A DNA stretch of 64,000 nt from Rhodospirillales bacterium (GCA_016712375.1 JADJRE010000011.1:1-64000); one strand, 5' to 3'. Positions 38,700 through 48,040 are shown, counted from the stretch's first letter. Numbers and translations: made by a program. Notes: generated by a model not told the origin, from the sequence alone.

Positions 38700-38824
38700 G
38701 CTGCTACCTCACCTTTTGCTGCGGCTAGACAAAGCAAGAAGGAGACCAGCCTTAACTCCGCCCCGACCTTATCTCCTTCTTAGCTTGGGCATGGCGTTTT
38801 TCCGCGATGGCCGAGCGGTACCGG

Positions 38825-38871
38825 TGTCCCCGACGAAACACGTCTGTCGGACGATTGTCGGTTTCGCAACA
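38825..38871 (+). promoter_or_regulatory. Two NifA upstream activator sites for nifH
   Basis: Two exact TGT-N10-ACA boxes are present: 38825-38840 (TGTCCCCGACGAAACA) and 38856-38871 (TGTCGGTTTCGCAACA). They start 31 bases apart, about three helical turns, and end 91 bases or more before the -24 element, the usual distance for looping by NifA. The rest of the draT-nifH gap shows no gene. Confidence 0.8.
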
Positions 38872-38962
38872 ACCGCCACAAAGCTGGCAATGGCTCGCTA
38901 CGCCCCGGATAACACGCTGCGCTCGTTGATTCTTTTTTGCCGCCTCACGGCCGGTGGGCAGT

Positions 38963-38978
38963 TGGCACGAGTGTTGCG
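38963..38978 (+). promoter_or_regulatory. Sigma-54 (-24/-12) promoter of nifH
   Basis: TGGCACGAGTGTTGCG matches the consensus in all the invariant bases (TGGCAC, TTGC). Transcription would start near 38990, about 45 bases before the nifH ATG. It should drive nifHDK and probably the whole run to nifQ. Confidence 0.9.
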
Positions 38979-39034
38979 TACCGGGATGGTAAGGGCACAT
39001 GGCCCAACAAGTTACCGTGAGAAGGAGTTGTTTG

Positions 39035-39967
39035 ATGACCAAGCTTCGGCAGATCGCGTTCTACGGCAAGGGTGGGATCGGCAAGTCCACCACCTCCCAG
39101 AACACGCTGGTCGCACTGGCCGAGATGGGTCAGAAGGTGTTGATCGTCGGCTGCGATCCGAAGGCGGACTCGACGCGGCTGATCCTGAATTCCAAGGCCC
39201 AGCTCTCTGTGCTGCAAATGGCCGCCGACAAGGGCTCGGTCGAGGACCTGGAGCCCGATGAAGTCATCCGCGTCGGCTTCAAGGGCATCCGTTGCGTCGA
39301 ATCCGGCGGCCCGGAGCCAGGCGTTGGCTGCGCCGGCCGTGGCGTTATTACCGCCATTAACTTTCTGGAAGAGAACGGCGCCTACGACGACATGGACTAC
39401 ATCTCCTACGACGTTCTCGGCGACGTGGTGTGCGGCGGCTTCGCCATGCCGATCCGCGAGAACAAGGCGCAGGAAATCTACATCGTCATGTCCGGCGAGA
39501 TGATGGCGCTGTACGCCTGCAACAACATCTCAAAGGGCATCCTGAAATATGCAACCACCGGCTCGGTCCGCCTCGGTGGTCTGATCTGCAATTCGCGGAT
39601 GACTGATCGCGAGATTGATCTGTCGGACGCGATGGCGAAAAAGCTTGGCACCACGCTGATCCACTTCGTGCCGCGCGACAACGTCGTGCAGCACGCCGAA
39701 CTGCGGCGCCAGACCGTCATCCAGTACCAGCCGGACCATCCGCAGGCTGAGGAATACCGGATCCTGGCGAAGAAGATCCACGCCAACTCCGGCAACGGTG
39801 TCATCCCCACGCCGGTCGGCATGGACGAGCTCGAGGACATGCTGATGGACTTCGGCATCATCAAGTCCGACGAGCAGATGATCGCCGAGCTGGAGGCGAA
39901 GGAAGCGATCGCCAAGCGTGTCGCAACCGGCGCGGCCGACGAAGCCAAGCGCGTCGTCGCCGCCTGA
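39035..39967 (+). CDS. nifH: Nitrogenase iron protein (dinitrogenase reductase)
   Basis: This 310-residue subunit forms the Fe-protein dimer that passes electrons to NifDK with ATP hydrolysis. The P-loop is YGKGGIGKST. Cluster-ligand Cys are at 99 (GVGCAGRG) and 133 (VVCGGFAM). The ADP-ribosylation target is Arg102. The C-terminal tail is longer and Ala-rich (EAKEAIAKRVATGAAD), as in related alphaproteobacteria. ATG 39035 is chosen over upstream in-frame codons because of the GAAGGAG ribosome site and fit to the family. Confidence 0.98.
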   Translation: MTKLRQIAFYGKGGIGKSTTSQNTLVALAEMGQKVLIVGCDPKADSTRLILNSKAQLSVLQMAADKGSVEDLEPDEVIRVGFKGIRCVESGGPEPGVGCAGRGVITAINFLEENGAYDDMDYISYDVLGDVVCGGFAMPIRENKAQEIYIVMSGEMMALYACNNISKGILKYATTGSVRLGGLICNSRMTDREIDLSDAMAKKLGTTLIHFVPRDNVVQHAELRRQTVIQYQPDHPQAEEYRILAKKIHANSGNGVIPTPVGMDELEDMLMDFGIIKSDEQMIAELEAKEAIAKRVATGAADEAKRVVAA

Positions 39968-40000
39968 CGCGGCCTTGGCGCGAGCCGGAGGACTCAACGG

Positions 40001-41491
40001 ATGACCGTTATCAAGACCATTGACTACAAGAACGACGGTGAGTTTCACGAGAAGCTCATCGAGGAAGTGCTGTCCGCTTATCCCGAGAAGACGGCGAAGA
40101 AGCGGGCGAAGCACCTCGCGGTGACGAAGGACGGTGCTTCCGACTGCGGCGTCAAATCGAACATCAAGTCGATCCCCGGCGTGATGTCGATCCGCGGCTG
40201 TGCATATGCCGGCGCCAAAGGCGTGGTGTGGGGTCCGGTTAAGGACATGGTGCACATCTCGCACGGACCGGTCGGCTGTGGCCAATATTCGTGGTCGCAG
40301 CGGCGCAATTTCTACACCGGCGAAACCGGCGTCGACTCGTTCGTGACGATGCAGTTCACGTCCGACTTCCAGGAAAAGGACATCGTCTTCGGCGGCGACA
40401 AGAAGCTGAAGACGATGATCGACGAGATTGAGGCGCTGTTCCCGCTGAACAAGGGCATTTCGGTGATGTCCGAATGCCCGGTCGGCCTGATCGGCGACGA
40501 TATTGAATCGGTTGCCAAGCAAAAGGCGGCGGAGATCGGCAAGCCGGTGGTGCCCGTGCGCTGCGAAGGCTTCCGTGGCGTCTCGCAGTCGCTGGGTCAC
40601 CACATCGCCAACGATGCGGTGCGCGACTTCATCTTCGACAAAGGAAAAGAAGAATCAGAGTTCCAGTCTACCCCGTACGACGTGGTGCTGATCGGTGACT
40701 ACAATATCGGCGGTGACGCCTGGTCGTCGCGGCGCCTGCTGGAGGAGATGGGTCTGCGGGTAATCGCCCAGTGGACCGGCGACTCGACCCTGGCTGAACT
40801 GGAACGGGCGCCGAAAGCAAAGCTCAACCTGATCCACTGCTACCGCTCGATGAACTACATCTCGCGGCACATGGAAGAGAAGTACGGGACACCCTGGTAC
40901 GAGTTCAACCTGTTCGGCCCGTCGCGGATTGAGTTTTCTTTGCGGGCGATCGCCGAATTCTTCGACGACAAGATCAAGGAAGGTGCCGAGCGCGTCATCG
41001 CCAAGTACAAGCCGATGGCTGACGCGGTTATTGCTCGATACAAGCCGCGGTTGGAGGGCAAGAAGGTCATGCTTTATGTGGGCGGCCTGCGCCCACGCCA
41101 CATGGTCAATGCCTACGAAGATCTGGGAATGATGATCGTCGGCGCGGGCTACGAATTTGCCCACAAGGACGACTATCAGCGGACGTCCGAATACGTCAAG
41201 GAAGGCACGCTGATCTTCGACGATGTGACCCAGTTCGAGATGGAGAAATTCATCGAGCGGATCCGTCCCGACCTGGTCGGTTCCGGCATCAAGGAGAAGT
41301 ACGCGACGCAAAAGATGGGCGTGCCGTTCCGGCAGCTCCACTCGTGGGACTACTCCGGCCCGTACCACGGCTACGACGGCTTCGCGATCTTCGCCCGCGA
41401 CATGGACATGGCCGTCAACAGCCCGGCGTACGGTCTGTTCAAGGCACCGTGGGCGAAAGGCCCGGCGCCTGAAGCGATCGCCGCCGAGTAG
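40001..41491 (+). CDS. nifD: Nitrogenase MoFe protein alpha chain
   Basis: This 496-residue subunit holds FeMo-cofactor. P-cluster Cys are at 67, 93 and 159 (RGCAYA, PVGCGQY, SECPVG). The cofactor ligands are Cys280 (LIHCYRSMNYISR) and His447 (RQLHSWDYSGPYHG). Gln196 and His200 in GVSQSLGHHIAND line the active site. All functional residues are intact, which points to the molybdenum enzyme rather than the V or Fe-only form. It begins 33 bases after nifH. Confidence 0.98.
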   Translation: MTVIKTIDYKNDGEFHEKLIEEVLSAYPEKTAKKRAKHLAVTKDGASDCGVKSNIKSIPGVMSIRGCAYAGAKGVVWGPVKDMVHISHGPVGCGQYSWSQRRNFYTGETGVDSFVTMQFTSDFQEKDIVFGGDKKLKTMIDEIEALFPLNKGISVMSECPVGLIGDDIESVAKQKAAEIGKPVVPVRCEGFRGVSQSLGHHIANDAVRDFIFDKGKEESEFQSTPYDVVLIGDYNIGGDAWSSRRLLEEMGLRVIAQWTGDSTLAELERAPKAKLNLIHCYRSMNYISRHMEEKYGTPWYEFNLFGPSRIEFSLRAIAEFFDDKIKEGAERVIAKYKPMADAVIARYKPRLEGKKVMLYVGGLRPRHMVNAYEDLGMMIVGAGYEFAHKDDYQRTSEYVKEGTLIFDDVTQFEMEKFIERIRPDLVGSGIKEKYATQKMGVPFRQLHSWDYSGPYHGYDGFAIFARDMDMAVNSPAYGLFKAPWAKGPAPEAIAAE

Positions 41492-41499
41492 TTCGTCGC

Positions 41500-41560
41500 C
41501 CTCGCCCCCCTCTCCCGCACGCGGAGAGAGGGGGAACCCGCGAAGTGGGAAGGTGAGGGC
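41500..41560 (+). repeat. Palindromic intergenic repeat, copy 1 (nifD-nifK)
   Basis: A GC-rich hairpin CCCTCTCCCGC/GCGGAGAGAGGG is followed by an imperfect second stem and GGTGAGGGCC. It shares this layout and direction with the elements at 43183, 44622 and 60785. It lies just after the nifD stop and would form a stable mRNA stem between nifD and nifK. Confidence 0.75.
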
Positions 41561-41610
41561 CGGCACCACATGAGACACGCGCGGCTACAGGCCGCAGGGA
41601 GTCAGGACCA

Positions 41611-43149
41611 ATGCCGCAGTCAGCCGAAAGTATCAAAGACCACGCCGAGCTCTTCAAGGAGCCGGAATACCAGGAAATGTTTGCGCGAAAGCGCGCTGAA
41701 TTCGAGTGCCGTCCTCCCGAGGAGCGTGTCCAGGAAGTGGCCGAATGGATGAAGGGCTGGGAGTACCGTGAGAAAAACCTCTCCCGGGAGGCGCTCTCCA
41801 TCAACCCGGCGAAGGCGTGCCAGCCGCTGGGCGCGGTGTTCTGCGCCGCCGGCTTCGACGGCATGCTGTCATTCGTGCACGGCTCGCAGGGCTGCGCCGC
41901 CTACTACCGGTCGCACCTGTCGCGCCACTTCAAGGAGCCGTCAACAGCAGTCTCATCGAACATGACTGAGGACGCCGCAGTCTTCGGCGGCCTGCAGAAC
42001 ATGATCGACGGCCTGCAGAACAGCCACACGCTCTACAATCCGAAGTCCATCGCCGTCTCCACCACCTGCATGGCGGAAGTCATTGGTGACGACCTGCAGG
42101 CGTTCATCGCCAAGGCGAAACAGCAGGGCTCGGTGCCGCAGGACTTCGACGTTCCGTATGCGCACACGCCTGCCTTCCAGGGCAGCCACGTCGACGGCTA
42201 CGACAACATGCTGGAGGGTATCCTCAAGCACTACTGGATCAACGCGACCCCGGTCCGCGACGAGAGCATCAACATCATCCCGGGCTTCGACGGCTTCTGC
42301 GTCGGCAACATCCGCGAGATGAAGCGAATGCTCGACCTGATGGGCGTTTCCTACCGCGTCGTCTGCGATCCGTCCGACATATACGACACGCCGGCGAACG
42401 GTACGTTTGAGATGTATGCCGGCGGCACCACCGCCGAGGAGGCCAAGGCGGCGATCAATGCCAAGGCCACGATCAGCCTGCAGGAGTATTGCACCAAGCG
42501 TTCGCTGGCCATGTGCAAGGACAAGGAGCAGGAAACCGCGGCGCTGCATTATCCTTTAGGAGTTGCCGCGACCGACGAGTTCCTGATGAAGGTCTCCGAA
42601 CTGACGGGTAAGCCGATCCCGGCCGCACTGGAGTTGGAACGCGGGCGGTTGATCGACGCCATGACCGATTCCTCGGCCTATATCCATGGCAAGACCTTCA
42701 GCGTCTTCGGCGACCCCGATTTTTGCATGGGCGTCGTCGGCTTCATGATGGAACTGGGCGCCGAGCCGCTGCACGTGCTCGCCACCAATGGCAGTAAGAT
42801 GTGGGCGAAGAAAATAAAGAAGCAGCTCGAGGCATCGCCGTTCGGGTCCCGGGCGCAGGTTTGGCCAGGCAAGGACCTGTGGCACATGCGGTCGCTGCTG
42901 ATGACCGAGCCTTCCGACCTTCTGATCGGCAGCAGCTATGGCAAGTACCTCGAGCGCGACTGCAAGATCCCGTTGATCCGGCTGTCGTTCCCCATCTTTG
43001 ACCGGCATCACCACCACCGGTTCCCGCTCTTCGGCTACCAGGGGGCGATCCGGATGCTCGTACAGATCCTCGACAAGATCTTCGACGAGCTTGACCGGGG
43101 GAGCAACATTGCCGGCAAGACCGACATCAGCTTCGAGCTGACACGCTAG
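41611..43149 (+). CDS. nifK: Nitrogenase MoFe protein beta chain
   Basis: This 512-residue subunit pairs with NifD and shares the P-cluster. P-cluster Cys are at 70 (AKACQPLG), 95 (GSQGCAAYYRSH) and 153 (STTCMAEVIGDD), the same numbers as in the best-known enzymes. The N-terminal extension typical of NifK is present. It lies 119 bases after nifD with a palindromic repeat in between. Confidence 0.98.
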   Translation: MPQSAESIKDHAELFKEPEYQEMFARKRAEFECRPPEERVQEVAEWMKGWEYREKNLSREALSINPAKACQPLGAVFCAAGFDGMLSFVHGSQGCAAYYRSHLSRHFKEPSTAVSSNMTEDAAVFGGLQNMIDGLQNSHTLYNPKSIAVSTTCMAEVIGDDLQAFIAKAKQQGSVPQDFDVPYAHTPAFQGSHVDGYDNMLEGILKHYWINATPVRDESINIIPGFDGFCVGNIREMKRMLDLMGVSYRVVCDPSDIYDTPANGTFEMYAGGTTAEEAKAAINAKATISLQEYCTKRSLAMCKDKEQETAALHYPLGVAATDEFLMKVSELTGKPIPAALELERGRLIDAMTDSSAYIHGKTFSVFGDPDFCMGVVGFMMELGAEPLHVLATNGSKMWAKKIKKQLEASPFGSRAQVWPGKDLWHMRSLLMTEPSDLLIGSSYGKYLERDCKIPLIRLSFPIFDRHHHHRFPLFGYQGAIRMLVQILDKIFDELDRGSNIAGKTDISFELTR

Positions 43150-43182
43150 AGCAATCGCTTCCATCATCCCGCCATTTTGTGG

Positions 43183-43226
43183 GCCCCCTCTCCCGCGCGC
43201 GGGAGAGGGACCGGGGGTGAGGGCCA
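43183..43226 (+). repeat. Palindromic intergenic repeat, copy 2 (nifK-nifE)
   Basis: CCCTCTCCCGC-GC-GCGGGAGAGGG is a perfect stem, followed by GGGGGTGAGGGCC. It is the cleanest copy of the repeat and occupies most of the 95-base gap between nifK and nifE. Orientation is the same as the other copies. Confidence 0.8.
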
Positions 43227-43244
43227 GCGGCAGAAGGTGCCTTG

Positions 43245-44692
43245 ATGTACGAGCGGAAAGTCGCCAAGGCGTTCGACGAGCCAGGATGCGCTACCAATCG
43301 GGGGAAGACCGACAAGGCCCGAAAGCAAGGCTGTTCGGCTAAAGCGCTGACCCCCGGCGCCGCCGCCGGCGGCTGCGCCTTCGATGGTGCCAAGATCGCG
43401 CTGCAGCCGATCACCGATGCCGCCCACCTGGTGCACGGGCCGATCGCCTGCGAGGGCAACAGCTGGGACTCCCGGAACACGGGTACCTCCGGCCCAACAC
43501 TGTATCGCACCGGCTTCACCACCGACCTTTCCGAACTCGACATCATCCACGGCGGCGAGAAGAAACTCTATCGGGCTATCAAGGAGATCGTGCAGCGGCA
43601 TCACGCCGGCGGTGTTCGTCTACATCACTTGCGTCACCGCGCTCACCGGCGACGATGTCGAGGCGGTGCAAGGCGGCGAGCGAGCGGCTGGCCACGCCAG
43701 TAATTCCGGTTGGCGCTCCCGGTTTCGCCGGATCGAAAAACCTCGGCAACAAGCTCGCCGGCCACGCGCTGCTCGACCACGTGATCGGCACGGTTGAGCC
43801 GACAGAGATGACCCCTTTCGACATCAACATGCTCGGCGAATACAACGTGGCAGGCGAACTGTGGCAGGTGGCGCCGCTGTTCGCGAAGCTCGGCATCCGC
43901 GTGCTGGCGCCGATCACTGGCGACGCCCGCTACCATCAGGTGGCCGGCGCCCACCGGGCTCGGGTCAACATGGTGGTGTGCAGCCAGGCAATGGCCTCGC
44001 TCGCCCGCGCCATGCAGGATCGCTGGGACATCCCATACTTCGAAGGCTCCTTCTACGGCATCGGCGATACCTCATCGAGCCTGCGCACGCTGGCGCGAAT
44101 GCTGGTCGAGCGTGGCGCCGATGATGGTCTGATCGCCCGCACCGAAGCGCTGATCGAAAGCGAGGAGGCCCGCGCCTGGGCAACGCTTGCGCCTTACCGG
44201 GCACGGTTGGAAGGCAAGCGGGTGCTGCTCTACACCGGCGGCGTCAAGTCATGGTCGGTAGTGGCGGCGCTGCAGGAAATGGGGATGGTCGTCATCGGCA
44301 CCTCGGTGCGCAAGTCAACGGCCGAGGACAAGCAGCGGATCAAGAATCTGATGGGCGATGACGCGCCGATGGTTGATCAGATCCCGGCAAAGCAGATGTA
44401 CGCCATGCTGGCCCGCGGCGACGCCGATATCCTGATGTCTGGCGGCCGCACGCAGTTCGTCGCTTTGAAAACCAAGACCCCTTGGCTGGATATCAACCAG
44501 GAGCGGCACCACGGATACGCCGGCTACGCCGGCACGATCGCGCTGATCCGCCAGATCGACGCCGAGTTGTTCAATCCAATCTGGGCGCAGGTGCGCACTC
44601 CGGCGCCGTGGGATTGCCCTCGCCCCGACCCTCTCCCGCAAGCGGCAGAGGGAGGGGCCCGCGACAGCGGGAGGCTGAGGGCCTCCGAATGA
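43245..44692 (+). CDS. nifE: FeMo-cofactor scaffold protein NifE (frameshifted, repeat-derived tail)
   Basis: NifE with NifN forms the scaffold on which NifB-co is matured. The N-terminal part reads MYERKVAKAFDEPGC through CAFDGAKIALQPI, LVHGPIACEGNSWD and HGGEKKLYRAI. One shift near 43600 (restoring TPAVFVYITCVTALTGDD) and another near 43665 (restoring KAASERLATPVIPVGAPGF) are needed; then the rest reads cleanly from 43680 on. The normal family end is near APAPWD. Here the frame continues through palindromic repeat copy 3, adding about 29 residues (PRPDPLPQAAEGGARDSG in part). The stop overlaps the nifN start (ATGA). Confidence 0.92.
44622..44684 (+). repeat. Palindromic repeat, copy 3, inside the nifE 3' end
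   Basis: The element has CCCTCTCCCGC-AA-GCGGCAGAGGG, then CCCGCGACAGCGGG as a second stem, then CTGAGGGCC. It matches the copies at 41500, 43183 and 60785 but is translated as the C-terminal tail of NifE. It ends just before the nifN start. Confidence 0.75.
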
Positions 44693-46062
44693 CCCCCGTC
44701 GTTCCCTCCGGCAAGGCCGCGTCGATGAACCCGCTGAAGCAGAGCCCGGCGCTGGGAGGGGCGATGGCCTTTCTCGGGATCGAGCGGTGCCTGCCGCTGC
44801 TGCACGGGAGCCAGGGATGCACGGCCTTCGCGCTGGTGCTGATGGTCCGCCATTTCCGCGAAGCGATCCCGCTGCAGACGACGGCGATGAGCGAACTGAC
44901 GACGATCCTCGGCGGGGCGGAGAATCTCGAGGCCGCCATCGAGAACATCCTGGAACGCGCCAAGCCGCGGCTGATCGGCATCTGCTCAACGGCGCTGACG
45001 GAAACCCGTGGCGAGGACATGGCGGCCGACCTGCGTGGCATCCGTGAGCGGCATCCTGATTGGCGCGACGCGCTCGACATCGTCTTCGCCTCCACCCCCG
45101 ACTACGGCGGCAGCCTGGAAGAAGGCTGGGGCAAGGCGGTAGCGGCGGTGGTCGAGGCGCTGGTGCCGGAAGGCTCGACCTCCCGCACGCTGCGCCGGGT
45201 GAATCTGCTGGCCGGCAGCCATCTCACCCCCGGCGACGTCGAGGAACTGGCCGATCTGATCGAGAGCCTGGGGCTTTCGGCCACCGTCCTGCCCGATCTT
45301 TCCCGTTCGCTCGATGGTCACGTGCCGGACGGCCACGTCTCCACCTCACTCGGCGGCACGCCTCTGAATGCGATCGCGGGGATGGGCGAAGCGGTGATGA
45401 CGCTGGCGATTGGCGAACAGATGCGCGCGGCAGCGGATGCGGTGCTGCGCCGCACCGGGGTGCCCTATCACGTGTTCGACCACGTCACTGGTCTCGCTGC
45501 TACCGACGCCTTCGTCGCTGCGTTGATAGAGGCCGGCGGCGAGCCGGGGCCGCGGTTGAAACGCGAGCGGTCGCGGCTTGTCGATGCCATTCTCGACGGC
45601 CACTTCCCTTACGAAGGCAAGCGCGTCTGTGTCGCCGCCGAGCCTGACCTGCTCCTGGCGACCACCGATTTCATCGCCAGCATGGGCGCGACGGTGCAGG
45701 CGGCGGTCTCACCTGTGGCCGAGCCAGCGCTGTCCCGCGTTAGGGCACCGCGCGTTGTCGTCGGCGATCTTGACGACCTGGAGCAAGCGGCCGCCGGCTG
45801 CGACCTGCTGATCTCCAACAGCCATGCTCGGGAGGCGGCGGAACGACTCGGCGTGCCGCTCTACCGCATCGGTTTTCCGGTGTTCGACCGGCTTGGGGGC
45901 CCGCAGCGGGTCTCGGTCGGCTATCGCGGCACCCGCCGGCTGATCTTCGACATCGCCAATTTGTTCCTGGAGCATGCCGCGGAGGCGCACGACGGGGCGC
46001 AGGCCGCTCCGTCCGCAGTCACCGAAGGAGAGCTTCCACATGCTCAAGCTCAGGCTGGTTGA
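44689..46062 (+). CDS. nifN: FeMo-cofactor scaffold protein NifN
   Basis: This 457-residue protein is the NifK-like partner of NifE in cofactor maturation. It begins MTPVVPSGKAASMNPLKQSP and has the segments GIERCLPLLHGSQGCTAFAL and TTAMSELTTILGG. NifN keeps fewer cluster Cys than NifK, as seen here. The start overlaps the nifE stop by four bases. The last 23 bases overlap the nifX start. Confidence 0.95.
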   Translation: MTPVVPSGKAASMNPLKQSPALGGAMAFLGIERCLPLLHGSQGCTAFALVLMVRHFREAIPLQTTAMSELTTILGGAENLEAAIENILERAKPRLIGICSTALTETRGEDMAADLRGIRERHPDWRDALDIVFASTPDYGGSLEEGWGKAVAAVVEALVPEGSTSRTLRRVNLLAGSHLTPGDVEELADLIESLGLSATVLPDLSRSLDGHVPDGHVSTSLGGTPLNAIAGMGEAVMTLAIGEQMRAAADAVLRRTGVPYHVFDHVTGLAATDAFVAALIEAGGEPGPRLKRERSRLVDAILDGHFPYEGKRVCVAAEPDLLLATTDFIASMGATVQAAVSPVAEPALSRVRAPRVVVGDLDDLEQAAAGCDLLISNSHAREAAERLGVPLYRIGFPVFDRLGGPQRVSVGYRGTRRLIFDIANLFLEHAAEAHDGAQAAPSAVTEGELPHAQAQAG

Positions 46063-46531
46063 CGCCGACGCGGGCCTCGCCCTGGCGCCAGCGGCGAAAC
46101 AAGGAGGACACATGAAGGTCGCCTTTGCGACGCAGGATTTGCATACCTTGGATGCACACTTCGGCGGCGCTCGTAATCTCGCCATCTACGACGTTTCACC
46201 CGAAGGCCACCGCTTTCTTGAGGCGGTGCGCTTCGACGAAGTGAGCAACCAGGATGGTGTGCATGCTGACGAAGGCCACGACCGGCTCAGTGCCCGGGTT
46301 GAGGCGCTGCAAGGCTGCGCGCTCTTGTTCGTCCTGGCTATCGGCGGGCCGGCTGCGGCGCGCGTCGTTGGCAACAAGATCCACCCGGTGAAACTGCCAC
46401 GGCCGGAGCCGATCGGCGACATCCTGGAACGCATCCGGATAATGCTGAACGGCACCCCTCCTCCGTGGCTGCGCAAGGCATTGAAAAGCGCAACCCCCGA
46501 CCAGGACTTTCTCGACGAGGATGATAAATGA
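46040..46531 (+). CDS. nifX: Nitrogen fixation protein NifX
   Basis: This protein of about 163 residues binds and transfers FeMo-cofactor precursors such as NifB-co. The NifX/NafY-type fold is seen from KVAFATQDLHTLDAHFGGARN on. Two starts are possible: ATG 46040 behind AAGGAG, overlapping nifN, and ATG 46112 behind AAGGAGG. The longer form is listed because related alphaproteobacterial proteins have a short N-terminal extension. It overlaps the next gene by four bases. Confidence 0.9.
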   Translation: MLKLRLVDADAGLALAPAAKQGGHMKVAFATQDLHTLDAHFGGARNLAIYDVSPEGHRFLEAVRFDEVSNQDGVHADEGHDRLSARVEALQGCALLFVLAIGGPAAARVVGNKIHPVKLPRPEPIGDILERIRIMLNGTPPPWLRKALKSATPDQDFLDEDDK

Positions 46532-47019
46532 CGACCGCCACCGCCGCCTGCCCTGGGCCGGAACTCTCGGAGGCCGACGCTGCGGCGCTCGCCAGCTCAT
46601 TTGTCCGGGCGCTGGTCCGCATGCTGCGCGCCCACGACACCACAGGCTTCTGGGAGCGCAAGAGCGACTCCGAATTGCTGGCGCCATACATCGTCAGCCG
46701 CGAGCAACGCCGCAGCATGCCGGTGATCGCTGATCCAAACTCGCGCCAGCTTTGGCATATCGAGCAGTATTGGGCGGCCGCTGGACTCGCCGTTGAGCAG
46801 GCAAGCGGCATTATCGCAACGCCGATGGTGAAGCTGACGCACGAAGGCTTCGGCCGCGCCGTGCTGATCGCCGGCCGGCTGGTAGCGGTCAGCCGCATCC
46901 TGCGCGACGTGCATCGTTTTGGCTTTGAGTCGCTGAGCAAACTGGCTGCGGAAGGCGAGAAGCTGGTGAGGGAAGCAGTGCAAGCAATCGAGACATTCCC
47001 TGAGGCCGCCCGCGACTGA
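46528..47019 (+). CDS. NifX-associated nitrogen fixation protein (DUF269)
   Basis: This 163-residue protein belongs to the NifX-associated DUF269 family, nearly always found directly after nifX. Typical segments are RALVRMLRAHDTTGFWE, QLWHIEQYWAAAGLAVE and GFGRAVLIAGRLVAVSRILRDVHRFGF (in part). The function is not well known; a role in cofactor assembly is inferred from context. It overlaps nifX by four bases. Confidence 0.92.
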   Translation: MTTATAACPGPELSEADAAALASSFVRALVRMLRAHDTTGFWERKSDSELLAPYIVSREQRRSMPVIADPNSRQLWHIEQYWAAAGLAVEQASGIIATPMVKLTHEGFGRAVLIAGRLVAVSRILRDVHRFGFESLSKLAAEGEKLVREAVQAIETFPEAARD

Positions 47020-47057
47020 TCATTGGTGCGTCAACACGTCCGATAAAGGAGAAGACA

Positions 47058-47342
47058 ATGAGCCAAGCCGTAACCCGAGACGGCCAACCCTGGGTGCCGA
47101 TGTACCTGGACACCGTCGACGAAAGAAAGTGTATCGGCTGCGGCCGCTGCAACAAGGTCTGCGGCCACGGCGTGCTTGGCATGAAGGGGCTGACCGAGGA
47201 CGGTGACGAGTGTCCGATTGACGACGAGGAGATGGAGCGGATCGTTACGACGATCGTCAGCTCCGGCAACTGCGTCGGTTGCAATGCATGCGGAATGGTA
47301 TGCGGCGCAAAGGGCGCCCAGACCCATACCACCGCCCCCTGA
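47058..47342 (+). CDS. fdxB: Ferredoxin III, nif-specific
   Basis: This 94-residue 4Fe-4S protein has cluster motifs CIGCGRCNKVCG and CVGCNACGMVCG, separated by a long acidic loop as in nif-specific ferredoxin III. It probably supplies electrons for cofactor synthesis or nitrogenase. AAAGGAGAAG precedes the start. nifQ begins two bases after its stop. Confidence 0.92.
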   Translation: MSQAVTRDGQPWVPMYLDTVDERKCIGCGRCNKVCGHGVLGMKGLTEDGDECPIDDEEMERIVTTIVSSGNCVGCNACGMVCGAKGAQTHTTAP

Positions 47343-47343
47343 C

Positions 47344-47955
47344 ATGTCTCCGCTCGGCGATGCCGCGGGGCCGCGCGGCCTGTACGTCGAGTTGGTCGCC
47401 CACGGCTCGGGCGACGCCTTCGATCGCCACGTCTTTGCCTGCGCGCTGACCGTCGGCGCGGGCGAGACGGAGCGGTCATTAACGGAGGCGCTCGGGTTGA
47501 CCGCTCGAAGCCTCCACCAGCTTGTCGGCGCCTATTTCCCAACCGGCGGCGGGTTGCTGTCCCAGCTGCCGCTTGGTGCCGATCCTGGCGCGGATGCCCT
47601 TGAGGAGCCAGACCTGCGGCGGCTGCTGCTCGATCATCGCAGCCGCGGCGTGATCGAGGAGGAATGGCTGGCCGCCATCATCGCCAGGCGCTCGCTGTGC
47701 CCCGACCATCTGTGGCAGGACCTCGGCCTGTTCAATCGCAGCGATCTTGGACGACTGCTACGCCGCCACTTCGAGCCGTTGGCGCAACGCAATGTCCGCG
47801 ACATGAAATGGAAGAAATTCTTCTATCGCGAACTCTGCTTGCGCGACGGGGTGCTGATCTGCAAGGCTCCCGTGTGTGACGTCTGCTCCGACTTCGTCCA
47901 CTGCTTTGGCGGCGAGGACGAGCCGGCGACCCGTTTTCAACCGTCGCCCAGCTGA
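47344..47955 (+). CDS. nifQ: Molybdenum donor protein NifQ
   Basis: This 203-residue protein carries the NifQ signature near its C-terminus, CKAPVCDVCSDFVHCFG, whose four Cys bind a Mo-Fe-S cluster. NifQ gives molybdenum to the NifEN scaffold. The preceding segment HLWQDLGLFNRSDLGRLL and NVRDMKWKKFFYRELC are typical. It is the last nif gene in the window, and no clear terminator is seen in the 85 bases before trmFO. Confidence 0.92.
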   Translation: MSPLGDAAGPRGLYVELVAHGSGDAFDRHVFACALTVGAGETERSLTEALGLTARSLHQLVGAYFPTGGGLLSQLPLGADPGADALEEPDLRRLLLDHRSRGVIEEEWLAAIIARRSLCPDHLWQDLGLFNRSDLGRLLRRHFEPLAQRNVRDMKWKKFFYRELCLRDGVLICKAPVCDVCSDFVHCFGGEDEPATRFQPSPS

Positions 47956-48040
47956 TACTACGTCGCGAAGCAGCTCATTCTTTCGCGCTGATCTGGGACG
48001 CGGACTTGCAATCAATCGCGGTGGCGAGTACTTCGCCGAA

